NCBI RefSeq assembly: GCF_051020975.1 | Contig: NC_135045.1 | Coordinates: 4,776,501 to 4,840,500, forward strand | Length of the DNA stretch: 64,000 nucleotides | Source: Osmia lignaria lignaria | Lineage: Eukaryota > Arthropoda > Insecta > Hymenoptera > Megachilidae | Direction of reading: 5' to 3' | Part shown: positions 48,492 through 61,265 of the stretch, in pieces | Numbering within the stretch: position 1 is the first letter of the stretch | Layout of the letters: each line of letters starts with the position of its first letter | Position numbers and translations under genes: made by a program | The notes under the pieces: generated by a model | Databases searched by the model: none | The model's input: only the letters and a program-made list of their open reading frames with translations | What the model was told of the DNA's origin: nothing

Positions 48492-49620
48492 AATATATTT
48501 ATAATTTAATTTATTAACGAGATACAATGCTATCGATCAATTTATTTATAGGAAATTTGGTACCAGAAAACACTATCGGAAATGCAATGAACAATACTAT
48601 AATGACGAGTTATACAATTTTGTATTTTAATAATTGCATTAAGTTGATGCATGTGTAAACATCATAATTGAATAAATGAAATGTTTAAATTTAACGAGAT
48701 TTCGGTAATTTTATTTTGTACATATAATTCTATAAAAGAAATAAGCAATTTCTGGTAGGTAATTTAAGAAAATTTAACAGGTTGACTGACCATAATGAAA
48801 GTAGCCATACGCATTAACAATTATTAACGAACTTTTCATTTAAATTTTCAAATCGCCACTATTTACTATAGTAATATCTTCTTTTTTCTCTTAATTATTT
48901 GACAATATTAAATTATAATTTTAACGCATTAATCAGTGATCGAGTATAAAGTGCCATAATTCATATTACCATTTTAACATCATTTTGCCAATCTTAGCAT
49001 GGCTTGAATTAATTTTGTTGGTAATATAAACATAAATAATTAATCGGTATATAAAGTTTGTTTAAATTAACCATCTAACATTACATAGTCTAAAAGGTAG
49101 TATCTAATCGGTTAATTGGCAAATTGATTGACTGGCAACAGATTTTAAATTGCGTTATACCTAACATACGTTGAAACGTTTCAAGTGCCAAAAAAAAGAA
49201 TGGTACCCATGAAAATGTCCTAAGCCTAAGCGAGACGTCTAAACTTCGAAGCGGACCTCGATTTTGGCGGTTTGCTTACCAACCAAGAAAAGCGTTTTAG
49301 ACGTAAGAAAATGTTGAGTGACCTAAGGAAAGTGTCGCCTCGACAGGCCAACTGATTTTGTATAATACATTTAATTCATTCGGATTTTCGACGTTTAGTG
49401 CCTTGTTGAATATCCAACAAAAGTGAGGAGAAAATCATTTGCAGGGTGTCCATAAAAGTTGAACGCAAATTTGTAGAATATTTTGACGGGATTAGGTGGC
49501 TGAAAAATGTTTGTACAAACCTTTTTATGAAAAAATTATTTTACAAATTTAGGCTACTGTAAAAAAATAACGTGAGTCAGAATATGTTTCAAAGATCCAT
49601 AAGTGATAATCTTTGAACGC
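48152..49620. other. Intergenic, no gene seen
   Basis: A G+C-richer patch follows the element at 48022 (to about 48420), with a 73-codon - frame that I do not recognise. 49200-49345 is also G+C-richer. CAGGGTGTCC is at 49442-49451. Confidence 0.5.
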
Positions 49621-49690
49621 TTATAACTTTATAGTTATAATTATATTATAACTGTATAATTATTATAATTATTATAATTGTAATCGACCA
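49621..49690. repeat. AT-rich palindromic cluster
   Basis: TTATAACTTTATAGTTATAA folds on itself and is followed by ATTATATTATAAC and repeated TATAATTAT blocks. A simple-sequence region prone to cruciform or slipped structures. Confidence 0.6.
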
Positions 49691-49753
49691 TTTGCTGACA
49701 CAGGTTAGTACGAACATTTTGTATACTTACCTACTTAAGCCCTTCAGCGAACT

Positions 49754-49763
49754 TTAACCCTTT
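49754..49763 (+). repeat. Isolated TTAACCCTTT end
   Basis: Exact match to the TTAA-class terminus but with no inverted partner found within about 2 kb. Similar lone ends are at 13049-13058, 30092-30101, 43113-43122, 54576-54585 and 62763-62772. Confidence 0.4.
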
Positions 49764-50259
49764 ATGATCGTATATCTACTATTAATTACCACATTGTATT
49801 TATTATTCAGAGTCAACACTTTCAGTTATGAAATGACTGATTTTAAATATAAAAGTAAATAATTATTTCTTTTTATCAAAAATGATTTTAATTAATTATA
49901 ATCAATGCAAAATAATTTTAATTACAGGGCATTAGTGTCTTACAATTAGATAAATACTATTACAAACGATTGGTAGCTTGATTTCATACATTTTCAGCTT
50001 TTATGTACACTCTGTGTTAATACACAACTGTACATTTTGGTGCAACGAAAGCTTTCTTTGATTAAAAGAGGTACTAAAGAGAATCTGGGGGTAGAGACCC
50101 CTACCTTGCACGTAGACAGGTGGAAAAATACATTATTTCTTTCCTATAATTACTTTTAGTTATACTGCACTTTGATAGATGCAATTAAATTTTTAATTTT
50201 TTAACAAGTTATAAAAATGTCTTATACCATAAAATTATAAATGATGTTTTATGTATATT

Positions 50260-50780
50260 GTAGATACATTTAACCAATGCAAGCTTCCGTTGCCCTCGTC
50301 TGTACATTTCCAATTCGTGTTAAGAAAAGATGTATGCGCGTCCGACCTTCTTTTCCTCCTTTTGTAATTTCTCCTTCTTACTGAAACTCGCCTTAATCCT
50401 AGACGATCGTAACTGCTAACTCGATTAATGCTTCTTGAATCGCGCTCGGTTCGAGTTCTCTGGTAGAAATCTAATTTCCACCGAAACTCGGACACATTCG
50501 CTAATCGTCGTCTTGGATTGGGTCCAGACTGTTCGAACGCTTACTAAATCTCAACGAGAACTTTGTAACGACTTTTGAACCGAAAGGTGTTTTTTCTTTC
50601 TATCGTCGAGCGCATGGTTTATTCCTAAGGTTAATTGTATCGAACAATAAACGATACGCGGGAGAAACTAGTCCATCGACCAGTGCAGATAAGATTAATT
50701 TATTTGCCGCGTTCAACGAAACTTTGGCGCACCGATTTCAATAAAGTGATTTGCCGATCGATCGCTTTGTATACAGGGTA
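50260..50780. other. G+C-rich intergenic island
   Basis: CpG-bearing block; the 86-codon - frame (50235-50495) is Arg/Ser-rich and unrecognised. Regulatory role possible. Confidence 0.4.
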
Positions 50781-50904
50781 TGTATCGATACTAAATGATT
50801 ATAAATAAAAGAACAAATCGAAAATGTGGAATAAAATTTTGCAATTGAAAGCTTCGTTTTTGAGAAAATTAAATTTCAAATTTCAATGTGTGGTCTTTGT
50901 TTCA

Positions 50905-50977
50905 AAGTCCCAAAGTGGATAAAATAAAAAATTAAATTAAAATTTGGCCTCTCTCCATGGTCCGCCATCCGAGGATT
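50905..50977 (-). mobile_element. TTAA element family A, left end, reverse
   Basis: On the - strand: TCCTCGGATGGCGGACCATGG, then GAGAGAGGCCAAATTTTAAT. This matches the left end at 45863 closely. The terminal TTAA is changed to TGAATCC-like sequence and the right half is absent. Confidence 0.6.
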
Positions 50978-51039
50978 CAGACATTGATCGTAATTAGTAT
51001 CTAATAATTAATAACGATATGCCTTCCCCAAATTATACA

Positions 51040-51200
51040 GATATTTTAATATTCCAGTATTTCATTTGAAAGTTAGATACTTCAAGTATTCAAGTTATCC
51101 GAATTATTCGAATAATTCAATTATTCAAAAGTAAAATTCAAATTCCGTTGTTATTCTAATATTCGACTGAATACGTCGAATATTCGAGTTTTAGGATTAA
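51040..51200. repeat. AT-rich repeat with ATTCGAATA-type palindromes
   Basis: AATTATTCGAATAATTCAAT, TATTCGACTGAATACG and TCGAATATTCGAG succeed one another. Composition and motifs recall the tandem repeat at 10450-10770, but the unit is less regular. Confidence 0.45.
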
Positions 51201-51729
51201 GCGAGACTCTTAATAATAATTCTAAGAAATATAATTTAAAAAAAAAAGGAAGTTTCCAGTAAACGAATTTTTATTTTACATTTTCAATTTGGTTTTTCGT
51301 TTGGAATTACCATCTATCTAATTGCATTATTCATTTTAACATACCCTGTATATTCTTTTTAAGATTAATAACATGGCTTATTGAGCGACTTCTCTTTTTC
51401 CGTTGTTCATTTCAAGGGAGAAGACGGCCGGAAAGAGAGAAGCTCGTGATGAGAATAATCATTAATGTAACCAACTGACTGCCAAATCCGTCTTGTTCCG
51501 GACATTTGTAATCGAATTTAAAGCAGGAACAAGCAATAAATCGGACTGACATTTAAGCTACTTCTTATTCGACGAGCCTCCGTTGTTCTAAAAATTCTAT
51601 TAAGCTGTTCCATAATCAATGTCGATTTTTCATCTTGAATTAGGAATGACGATAACTTTATTTACAAATAAATTTTGTCAATCATATTTCCAGATTTTCA
51701 AAAAACCATCATTTTTTAAATCGAGGAAT

Positions 51730-51794
51730 TATTTTAAAATAAATAATCACGTTAAAATTGGGGCTCTCTCCATGGTCCGTCGACCAAGGGTTAA
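51730..51794 (-). mobile_element. TTAA element family A, left end, reverse
   Basis: On the - strand: TTAACCCTTGGTCGACGGAC, then CATGGAGAGAGCCCCAATTT. TTAA lies at 51791-51794. The right half is missing. Two reverse left ends within 800 bp (with 50905-50977) suggest either separate insertions or a duplicated segment. Confidence 0.6.
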
Positions 51795-52876
51795 TTAGTC
51801 CAACAGTAGGCCGAGGAAAATTATCAAAACTAAAAAAGGGTCAAGACAGTTTCACCTCCCAAAATATGGACTAGCCACCCCCTACCCATAATATAAGTCA
51901 CTCATACCCAAAAACCAGTCATATTTGTTTATTTATTAAATGTCAATAAATCTGCACCAAAATCAACGTTTCCAATAGCCCTGTGCCTGAAACATACAAT
52001 TTGAAAAATATTCTAAAATGAATAACGTTTCCTTACGACACCCTTATAAGATTAATTAGTTTACAAAGAATAGCTTCCAGAACCGACGTTTATTATGGAA
52101 CAGCCTAATATAAAAGTTTGACGCCCGTGTAAAATCCTGCGAGGAAGTTTAATTAAGAAGGTATTCAGGCAGCAATTGAGAATGTATCCCCTAAGCGAAA
52201 TCGCCGAAATCTTGCAAGGCAATCAGTCTACGAACGAAAGACAGCGCCTCTTGAGTTCGTGAGATCGATACGAACGCTTTTAAGGTCCGAGCGTGAATTA
52301 TAATAAATGGATACCGCGACGAGGAAGACTAATTTAGCGTGACTCGAGCACAATTGCCCGAAATTTAGTAGTGTAATTCTTCCAATTCACGGTTCGAAAA
52401 ATTTCGGCTGCGAGAGCATTGTGATGTCGGTTACCCACCATTCGGAATGTCATTCGAATTTCTTTACGCGCTGTTCTAAGATAGAACACACACCACCGTG
52501 GACCTGTTTGATATTTAATTTACGGTCCCTTTTAATGGCACACACCCTCCCGTATAGTTTATGGAGTTATCGTTGAATACGGTATACGGTGAAAAGGAAG
52601 TGGCCTTACATTCGATTCCTTCGATTCGTGTTGCTTCGCTTCATTCTCAGAAAAAGCATCGTTGAGACTCTACGAACTCTAATTATTTATAGTGCTCTTT
52701 GTTATACATGTTTTGTGGTGCTACACTCAATAAAATGTCGATCAATAAAAGTGATATATTTAAAACAAAAGTGTGTTGATATTTTCGAAATAAAGGAAGA
52801 AAATTATGTTTGTTGTTTTAAGTTAAGAAAGTTAATCTGCAAAAAATTTTGTTTTTTGTAAATTATATGAAATAAT
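51795..52876. other. Intergenic, no gene seen
   Basis: A G+C-richer patch lies at 52130-52640. The 90-codon + frame (52589-52861) is rich in Arg, Phe and Leu but unlike any family I know, and it runs into an AT-rich region. Confidence 0.45.
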
Positions 52877-52899
52877 CTACTTTACTTTTTTTATTATTA

Positions 52900-53110
52900 T
52901 TAAATTAGGAATCAGAATACATGATATTCCATAGGCTAATGTATTTGTCAGTTTCAGGACAGGATTAAAATTTTGGGTTCTCAAGGGTCCTCTTAATTGA
53001 TAAACCTCTAAAATTATAAATAGAAGGGTTATAACAGGACCGCCCTGCAAAATAAGGCCCGTGACTAGAGCCCCCCTTAGATCCCCTTCTAATCCAAAGC
53101 TGGACAATTT
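52900..53110. repeat. Segment with C and G homopolymer runs, possible transposon remnant
   Basis: Unusual for the window: GAGCCCCCCTTAGATCCCCT, CCGCCCTGCAAAATAAGGCC and GGGTTCTCAAGGGTCCTC occur together with few CpG. On the - strand it starts CCAGCTTTGGATTAG and continues AAGGGGATCTAAGGGGGGC, a style common at ends of hAT-type and other DNA transposons. No matching inverted end found. Confidence 0.3.
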
Positions 53111-53399
53111 AAATTAGCAATTATTAAAATTAAAAGTATTACTGATTTTCAAATTTAGTCCTTGCTAAAGGGGACGGTCAGCAATTGATAAATTTGCATA
53201 AATTACATTTTTAATTTCTCTATCGTCTGCTATTAAATTGAATTAATTTTTTTGTCGATACAACAATGACACTGAGATATTTTAATAAGTCATAGCTGTT
53301 GAAAATTCTATGACCGAACCAACCATTTCATCGACATTTAAAATGGTGGATCGATTTTTGTTAAAATATCTTGTTGTAGCAAGAAAAGTTTATTAGAAA

Positions 53400-55999
53400 A
53401 AGTATTTGATAAAAGTTCGTCTTTGGGGCGAATAGTACACGTGCAATTAAAGAAACGACGGGTCGTTGAATGAACTTATTGTACCCGCTTAAATTGGCTC
53501 GTTGAACGTTGAATGGCTCCGATGGCGAATTTAATTAAAGCGATACACATTGCCGTCTACTGTAAGCTTCCACGCCCGACAGCTGCACCCTGTTGAAATG
53601 TAAAGTATAAGATAGAGAACGAAACGGACCAAGAAACGCACAGAATGCACGCTTAATGTACAATTTGTCATCCTCTAATTACGCGTCGTTGCTACTGCCC
53701 TCTTTATTAAGTAACGTGCCGCCGCTCGACAACCTAGCGGCACGGAATAAGCAAAACCGCGTAAATCGCACAAATTTCAAGCCTAATTCAATATTTCTCG
53801 TATTACGTTAATCACGGTGCAAGAACGGTACGTGTTAGTTTAATTCGAAACGATTCTATGCAGGGTGATACTGGTAATTAGGTCTGATTATACTTCTAAG
53901 AAATTAGGAGGAATTATAGAAAAAGAAAATTTACAATATTTAACAAGTGCAAGTTTTAAGGGAAAAGAGGGAATTTTATGATTTAGCATTTCTCAAAATA
54001 CAAAAATTTATTTTTCAATACATAACATTACAAATCTCTCTTTTTCTTTTTTCTTTTTTTAATATTGGCTGTACAAATTATTTCAGTGTCTTTAGCATTA
54101 CGCCTTCTTAATCAAAAATTTAAATTTAAAATTTTCATGCACGTTTCTGTATTTAAGAAGTGGCGGGAAAATATGATATAATAATTAGATTTCTTAAAAA
54201 TAGATTTTTAATTATAAAAAATAAGGGGCACAGATATTATCACACTGCATGCCTTACAAAATGCAAGTGCATTTTTCTTTTTTTTTTTTCTTTTCAAATA
54301 AATTATACAAATATGACAAATATTTTGCATCGGTTAAATAAAATTATTATTCTAAGATATAAAACACAGTTAATATAGTAATATACAGTTATGCAGACAC
54401 GTTTGTTCTTATAAGAATAAATAAGAGACGAGTCTCTTCGGATATAGAATTTAATTAATCGCAATAAATACGCGTGACCGGCAATTTATTACTTGAGAAA
54501 CATTCCAGCTTAGACCCGAGATGAGGTTACATCCTCGTTTTAACGGACACCGGTCAATTGACTCGACGTTACCATTTAACCCTTTGTGTTTTAATAACTG
54601 GTTGTAATAAGTAGTTTGGGTCACTGCTATAAGATGAAACAACTTTCTACTTTTTTTTTTCCAATCTACGCCAAATAACTTCTATAATTGCTTCTTTATC
54701 AGATGATTATACTTAAAGAATAATTTTATACTTTTAAGTTACTTTAAATTGGGACCGGAACAGCTTTTAGTCTTGTTACTTTTTATTATACTGGTTTCTT
54801 TATACATTTTGTTAATATATTCTGCAGCTCAAAATAAGACGGAAGTGTCATAAATTTTTAATTAAAAAGTTATAGTTGCAAGAAAAATTAAAATATTTAT
54901 TCTCCTGAAAATTCCATATTATTTATTACTACTTATTAACGAGCTCTCGTTATGCAAATATCAATTATTATTTTGAATTCAATATTTGATTTATGAATTA
55001 AAAATTTAACCACCATTATTTAAAAAATAAACAATAGTGCATATAATGTTATGTAAAAGTTTAACTTGAAACACTCTGTGTAACAACTTTTACAACATCA
55101 ACAAAGATTTATTAACATTTTCTCTTTGAGACTGTATGGATAATTAACGTTCAACATTCCGTGGCAAATTGTGCGTTAAAAATATTGCAAATTACAGTGT
55201 TGAAATGAAAATTATTGTACCCCTTGAACGCTGTAATTACACGTGTTGAAGGTATGTACTTTATATCATCGAAGAATTAAAATATTCATACAGCGATTCA
55301 ATGTATTATTTCGAGGAAGTTGCAAAATCTGCCACCTCGTTTGATTGCATAAAAATTTAATAAACGTGAGGAACTTTAATTCCTTTCAATCGCAGAGTTT
55401 ACAACAGGATAAATTTTTACTATTATCGTTCAAATTAAATAAAATTTGTTTGTATTCTTTCTATAAAATCGTGATTTACGGGTAGCTACGATTGGCAAAG
55501 AAAATAAGAGAAAAATTACAACGCGTATAAAACGAATCGAAACATTTTGAGGGCAAACGGTGCTCGTAAAAGTAAGGAAACGAGTCTTGGTAAATACGAT
55601 TCGCAAAAGCAGTTATGTCTCTGAAAAGGTTTGCCGTACCATATTTGCTCGAACGCATTTATTTACTTTGTAAATAACGTTTGTCCTGAATGATGTTGGC
55701 TCGCTTTCAGTCATCTTGAACAATTGATTTAACAAGTAACTACATGCTGTACACGTAAATAATAGAATTTTTTGTAAAATAAGCATTCTTGTTCTCTGTT
55801 ACAAAACGAGTAATGAAATAAATTTTGATTTTTTTTTATTATTATTATTTTTATGAAAACATCAGCAATTAAACTTGAAGCAAGGAACGAAAGTAAACAA
55901 TAATATGAAGTATTATAAACAAAAATTACACCATTTTGCAGTACTGTAAATATTTAAATTATAATAACTGCAAGTAATAGACTGTCACTAATTGAAAAT
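53400..55999. other. Intergenic, no gene seen
   Basis: A CpG-richer patch at 53430-53850 includes a CAGGGTGATAC motif at about 53861. The rest is AT-rich, with a lone TTAACCCTTT at 54576-54585. Short frames on both strands are unrecognised. Confidence 0.5.
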
Positions 56000-56000
56000 G

Positions 56001-56315
56001 TACAGTATCGAGCATAGAGGTTCCTTTAAGGAAAAATAGTGATACAGGAGAAGCAGAAATTCTCAAAACTTTAATTTCGAAATTAATATTAAAAATAATG
56101 TAGAATAAGAAATAGTATAATTTTTAGTTAATATATATGATAAAATTTTGTATAGAAATAAGAAGCATCAGTAATAACATAAATATCAATTCAAATTTAC
56201 CCGCGTAAATCCATCGCGCGCAAGTGATGGTGGGGGGTCACGGACCTATATATACAAGAGCTTGTCCCCTCCATCGCCAGTTCTCCTCGGGAAACCTACG
56301 GTGCTCGACACTGTA
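56001..56315 (+). mobile_element. TA-flanked inverted-repeat element, copy 2 (complete)
   Basis: TA then CAGTATCGAGCATAGAGG at the left; at the right, CCTACGGTGCTCGACACTG then TA. The right end inverts to CAGTGTCGAGCACCGTAGG, so the first fifteen or so bases agree with few changes, and TA lies on both sides as expected of Tc1/mariner or pogo-type insertion. The right interior contains GTGATGGTGGGGGGTCACGG and TATATATA, shared with the copy at 25376-26517. No coding sequence. Confidence 0.75.
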
Positions 56316-56839
56316 CCTATCGAATTGTTTCTTCAAAATTGAACTGAAACATTGCTATTCATTAATCAATTTTTGTAATTGATGGAAGTATTACTTGAAT
56401 ATACACATAAACAACGTAATGAACATTTTGTACAGTCTGAACATTCTCTATGAAGAAGAAAGTAAAGGATAAAGAGGCGGTGTAAATGAAAGCGTAAGAA
56501 TGAGAATGAAGCTGGGCTGCCTGTATATAGTGAATGAGTGTTGTATTTATATGTTACATACACTATACACGGTACATATGTACGTATATTAACAACGTCG
56601 AATTAAAGCAAACGCAACAAATGAAACAGCGGAGAAAGTATCATTGTCAATGATTAACCGTAATATAATTAATCACGCTAATTTGTTCACGCGCATACTC
56701 CCCGCTAAATGGCTTTGGGGCACTCGTTAAATTCCTCATAAAGCCGAGGAAAATTGTAAATTCGTTAAGGTATAAAATAAATGTTATATCATTTATTATT
56801 TCAGTAATAAAAATATAATGTTATGTATTCATTATGTCG

Positions 56840-57180
56840 TTTGATTAATGTTCAACGGTTGTGCCAATTGTTCTCAAACGAAACTGGAAAACTCCCTTCG
56901 TAATCGCGTGATTTCCCAACGCGCGACATCCGACTGTCCTCTCCGATACTTCTTTCCTACTCAAATTCGTTCAGACTTTTGCTTTTTAGCTGAAACGAGA
57001 AGCTGGTCCGCGTTAATCCTTCACGCGACAGAAACGTCTCCCGCCCACCCTTTGAACGATTTACATCCCTTCTTTCGCGACAGCGAAGCACACCAGGATT
57101 ATTGGACTGTACGTCGAATCGGTACAATTCTGATCTAAATGGCGAAAAAGGGAATGAAATTCGAAAGAGGAGAATCGCGT
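56840..57180. other. G+C-richer intergenic patch
   Basis: A 96-codon + frame (56848-57138) has scattered cysteines and prolines but no recognisable domain, no paired splice sites and no homologue I know. Left as non-coding. Confidence 0.4.
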
Positions 57181-60030
57181 TTGAAATTGTAATTCGAATG
57201 AAATAAAATTCACAGAAAATTTTTCAAACAGGCACCATTATAAATTCGAATAATATTTCTCCAAGAAATTGTAAATATATCGTTAATTTTTCTAAACAAT
57301 AAAATTTCAAATTTTTGATGGGTCATTGAAAAATTCGAATAAAAATCTGACATATGTGAACAGTTTCCATCGTTCAGTTTCACCGATGCAAATAAAAATC
57401 TGGTCCTTTTGTTGGACAATTTTCCACGTTCGATAACACTGATTGACGAGCATCGACACGCCGTTATGTGATCACAACCGCAACAACCAGCAATGCAACT
57501 TGCAATAGCGATCGTGTTAACCAACCGCAAACATTATGCGCTTCCATGGCATTGGTATGATCAGGCTATGTTCAATATATGTATGTATACATGTATAGTA
57601 TGTATATACAAATTGTCATTCATAGGAGAAGCGTAATGTGTGAAATGGTTTGAAATTATTGATTGCCACCTAATCCTTTACCCGCATCCGTTTTCAATTT
57701 ACCACTATAGGACACAGTAAATAATGAAACGAATCAGAGGGAGATTCTGTTCGTATAAATAATATTAAAAATTGTATAATTAAATTCGTTATGTTTATTA
57801 AAATTAATTTAAATGGAAGAAGAAAAGTTTTAGAAGAAATTAATATTTGGACATTACATTATTTAAATAATAATTATTGCTGTGAAATATTTGCAAATAT
57901 TTAAAAAGAAATTAAGTTATTAGCAAAATCAAAATGTGATTTATCCAGAGACATTATAAAACATTAAAAAATAATAAAACTCATATAGTATAGTAGAGAT
58001 ATAGGTATGTACTTCTAATTATTTAATTCAATTTACACAATAAATTAGATTGATAAAGTGATTAAAAATTAATTTTGTAATACAATGGATGAGTTTTCTA
58101 TTTAACATTATCAATGTAAAATTTTAATAATTTTTAGAATTATCTTAATATCTTTATTTCCTAATTACTTGCTAAAAAAAATGGTTAGTCTTAATCACTA
58201 GTAACCAAGATGATAACGAATGTGTTAATTGAAGAAGAACAATAAAACTTATTTATTCGCAATCAAAGTTGAAAGACAAAAAGCCTTGCGGATCGAAAGT
58301 TTTCCATGAAAAATGCAAAACGTGTGGCACGTAACGAGGCTCGATTTCGAGACGGCAAGTTGAAAACTTTTTAGCCGGGTTATCCCGATGGAATGAACCC
58401 GAGAGGAAAGGAGTTCGCGTTCTCGTGCGGTTAACAACCGCGGAATTTAAATAGCAGCCACGCGTTCTCTATTCTTCTATTTCCGCAATCGGAGTACTAA
58501 ATTTATCGCACCGACTCCATCGCGGCGAACCGGGTAAAACTCGTTACCAGACTAATCTTTATCACGGTGCATACACGCGATTGCTATCGCCCGAAATTTT
58601 CACGAAAACAAAATCAAACGACAGCTTCGTACTTCCTCTACCTCTATTTTCATTTAATGAAAATATCGAACGAAACGCGAAGTGAGTGAAATGGTACCCG
58701 TATCAAATTATTCGTTATTAACACGTCGAATGTTTTACCGGCTATCCAGTGAATTCAAATTTATTAACCAGGCGGTGCAAAATTTATAAAATATTACTGT
58801 AGATATTTAATTTTATTCCTGTAAAAATTTAATTACAAGACTTCACGTTGCTTCATTCACTCACCAAAAATATGAAAAACATTTAATTTATCAAATAAGA
58901 TATCTACTATTATTATCTACCATCGCTACTGTTAGTATTCTGACTATTGTTATATCAAAGTCAATTTCCCCCTCGCCCAGTGTCACACGATTTGACGTGA
59001 CCGAAACGAATGTCTCTACCCTGTGATCGTTTCTGTCACGCATTCGATATCAGAGACTTTCGCGCTATTCAGAACGCGTAATTCAATTTGAGCCCTGGTA
59101 ATCGCGTTTGCGGGTTGATTAGCAGAACCGCTCGCCATTAATCGTGCTACGTGGTAATTGCGTTAGGTACCGATATACCCTCGAAGGCTTTCTCTGTTCG
59201 GCCGCTAATAATCATCACGAATTTATCGGCTCTACAATTCTCTGAGCGTTTTGTTACAGTCGTAATTTGCAGGGTCAGAAGACCATGGAAACAGCGTACC
59301 ATAAAGAATGTCACATCGAAAATGACTTTGCTATGTTTCTTTATATTCCCCAATAAAAGGGGTTGCAGGACTAAGAAGGCAGTTTCGCTTTTTGGCATTT
59401 TAAGTAAATCAAATATAAAAAAAAAATTGTAGTCGGGTACCATATTAAAATTAGAAGAAATTCTTTAAATTTTTAGTGATGAGTCACTGATATAATTATG
59501 TCCTCCAGCTTTACTAAAAGTGTTAATTTTTCTGGGGTGGTCCAAGTCTACAAAATTTCAGAATTTTAGAAATTTAGAATTTTTAAATTTTAGAATCTTT
59601 CTTAAAATAATAAGGGGGTGCCTTATCATGGGGCGGGGACAGACTCAGTTACCCTAATGCATGTGTCCATAATTAATTTAAAGCAATAACAATAAACTCG
59701 TCCACCTTTGCGTTAACTGTTTTATTTTTTTTTTTTGTACCATATCAACATAACAATTTCCGTAATTAGTAGGTATAATTATAGAATCTCCTCTGCACAG
59801 GAACAGCGTAAGAAAGTAAATGACAGGAGTAACAGATGACTACTACAATCGTGCGAGAAACGAATACATACGTTGTCGGTGTTTGTAAATGTACATATGT
59901 ATAATAAAACAAACGAGTAAGATTTTTCGTCACTATGGAAAGCGACAAAGTAGGTGCAACGAAAATAAAAAAAAATAAAAATGATCGTTACAAATGATTA
60001 CATCTGGTGCGATACAATTAAACGTTTGAT
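57181..60030. other. Intergenic, no gene seen
   Basis: AT-rich with G+C-richer patches at 58240-58720 and 58960-59300. Frames at 57210-57530 and 59147-59443 are unrecognised. 59510-59600 has short direct repeats of AGAATTTTAGAAATTT type. A T-run preceded by TTTATT lies at 59721-59726 and could be a distal - strand poly(A) signal. Confidence 0.45.
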
Positions 60031-60046
60031 TTTTCAGTGCTTCTGA

Positions 60047-60052
60047 TTTATT
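60047..60052 (-). terminator. Candidate poly(A) signal of IPMK
   Basis: TTTATT on the + strand is AATAAA on the - strand, the first one downstream of the IPMK stop codon at 60313. It would give a 3' UTR of about 270-290 bases. Confidence 0.5.
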
Positions 60053-60312
60053 GTGCCAACTACAAATATCAGAAACATTTCGTGAAGGCTCTGAGACAAC
60101 GATAAGTACTTCATTGTTCGCATTACATGCTACGTGTAGAAAGCTTTCACGAAACGTTTCTATCGTGCATTGAATCACAAAAGTACGATTCTCCAGCTTG
60201 CAAGTTCTCGCTGGCCCTAATGTCGAAAACATATTCTAACATCGTTTAAAGAATATAAAAGTACGATTGCATCGAAACGTATAATAAAGGCGTTCTACGT
60301 TATCGACACGGT

Positions 60313-61001
60313 TCATGCAGCTTGATCCTTTGACACCAGGAACATCTCCACGAGTTTGATCAAATTCTCGATCCCCTCCAAATAATTCATATCCAAAGCA
60401 GTTGGATCCTCCGCTGGGAAGACGTGCGTGAAATCGATCATATTTATCCGTACCCAATTCTGTTTCTCTTCCGAAGAGCTGGTCAGTTCGTTTAACAGGT
60501 CATCGTAATCCTCTTTTATTTTAACGATGTCATCGTCGAAGTTGTTCACGTAAGAATGGGTGCGACATAGTCGGCTTACCCTGAAGTCCGGACTACAGGA
60601 TCCGCTTCTGTTCAACGTTCTCTCCTTTTCAATCTTGTCGTACTCGCTGCTCAAGCTGATGCTTCTTTTAATAAAATGCACCCTCTCCATCGTTCGATTT
60701 CTGCTCGTTTCGACGCTGTTCGCGATCGATTTGCCGGCCGTGTTGAACACGCTCGATTTGGACGCGTGACTGTTCGACGAAGTGAACGTTTTCGGTAGGC
60801 ACCCGGTATCCTTGTTACCCAGACGGTGATAATGGCGCAGCCTTTTCGCGTCGTATGCCACCAACAGGGAACTAGAATAAAAGCGGAACAACCGCTGCGT
60901 ACGAAAGAACAGTAAGATCTTCCACAAGAAAGAGAGAAGCTTCACAATCAATTGACGACAGGGCGGTCTTTCTGGACTTATATTCAGGAAGATTTTCAGC
61001 G
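60313..61001 (-). CDS. IPMK exon 4 (C-terminal half)
   Basis: Encodes residues 203-430 and the TGA stop (60313-60315). RFYSSSLLVAYD carries the SSLL motif (about residues 245-248) and INMIDFTHVFP the IDF motif whose Asp (about 391) binds metal-ATP in this family; both have direct counterparts in human IPMK. Between them lies a poorly conserved Ser/Arg/Asp-rich linker of about 125 residues, as in other IPMKs. The acceptor is placed at CTTTCCTGCGCAG, after a good pyrimidine tract, giving VVEALKIFLNIS; an in-frame alternative eighteen bases upstream would insert six residues but matches the family less well. The open frame extends further 5' into the intron. Confidence 0.92.
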
Positions 61002-61265
61002 CTGCGCAGGAAAGAAAAGGCACTGTTTGCAGTATTTGAAGAGAAATCAAGAAAAGAGAAGAAATACAGATATACATATATATATATATATTTTTAATGT
61101 GTTCTTGGAAGTTCTTCCAGCGTTACGTACGATCCAACTGTGACATTTTTAATTATAACAATTACATATACGGTCAACGGAACATCAAAAATGTATTCAT
61201 GAACGATAGTGTGTCTGCTTTGTGCGATAATGTGATTTAGAAAATGAATGAAGTTGATAATATAC
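61002..61265 (-). other. IPMK intron 3 (264 bp)
   Basis: Donor GTATAT, acceptor CTGCGCAG on the - strand; phase 1. Contains a TA microsatellite at about 61074-61090. Confidence 0.8.

Noticed and set aside
56848..57138. 96-codon + frame with cysteines near its start (MFNGCANCSQ)
   Set aside because: No zinc-finger spacing continues, no splice sites, and nothing similar known.
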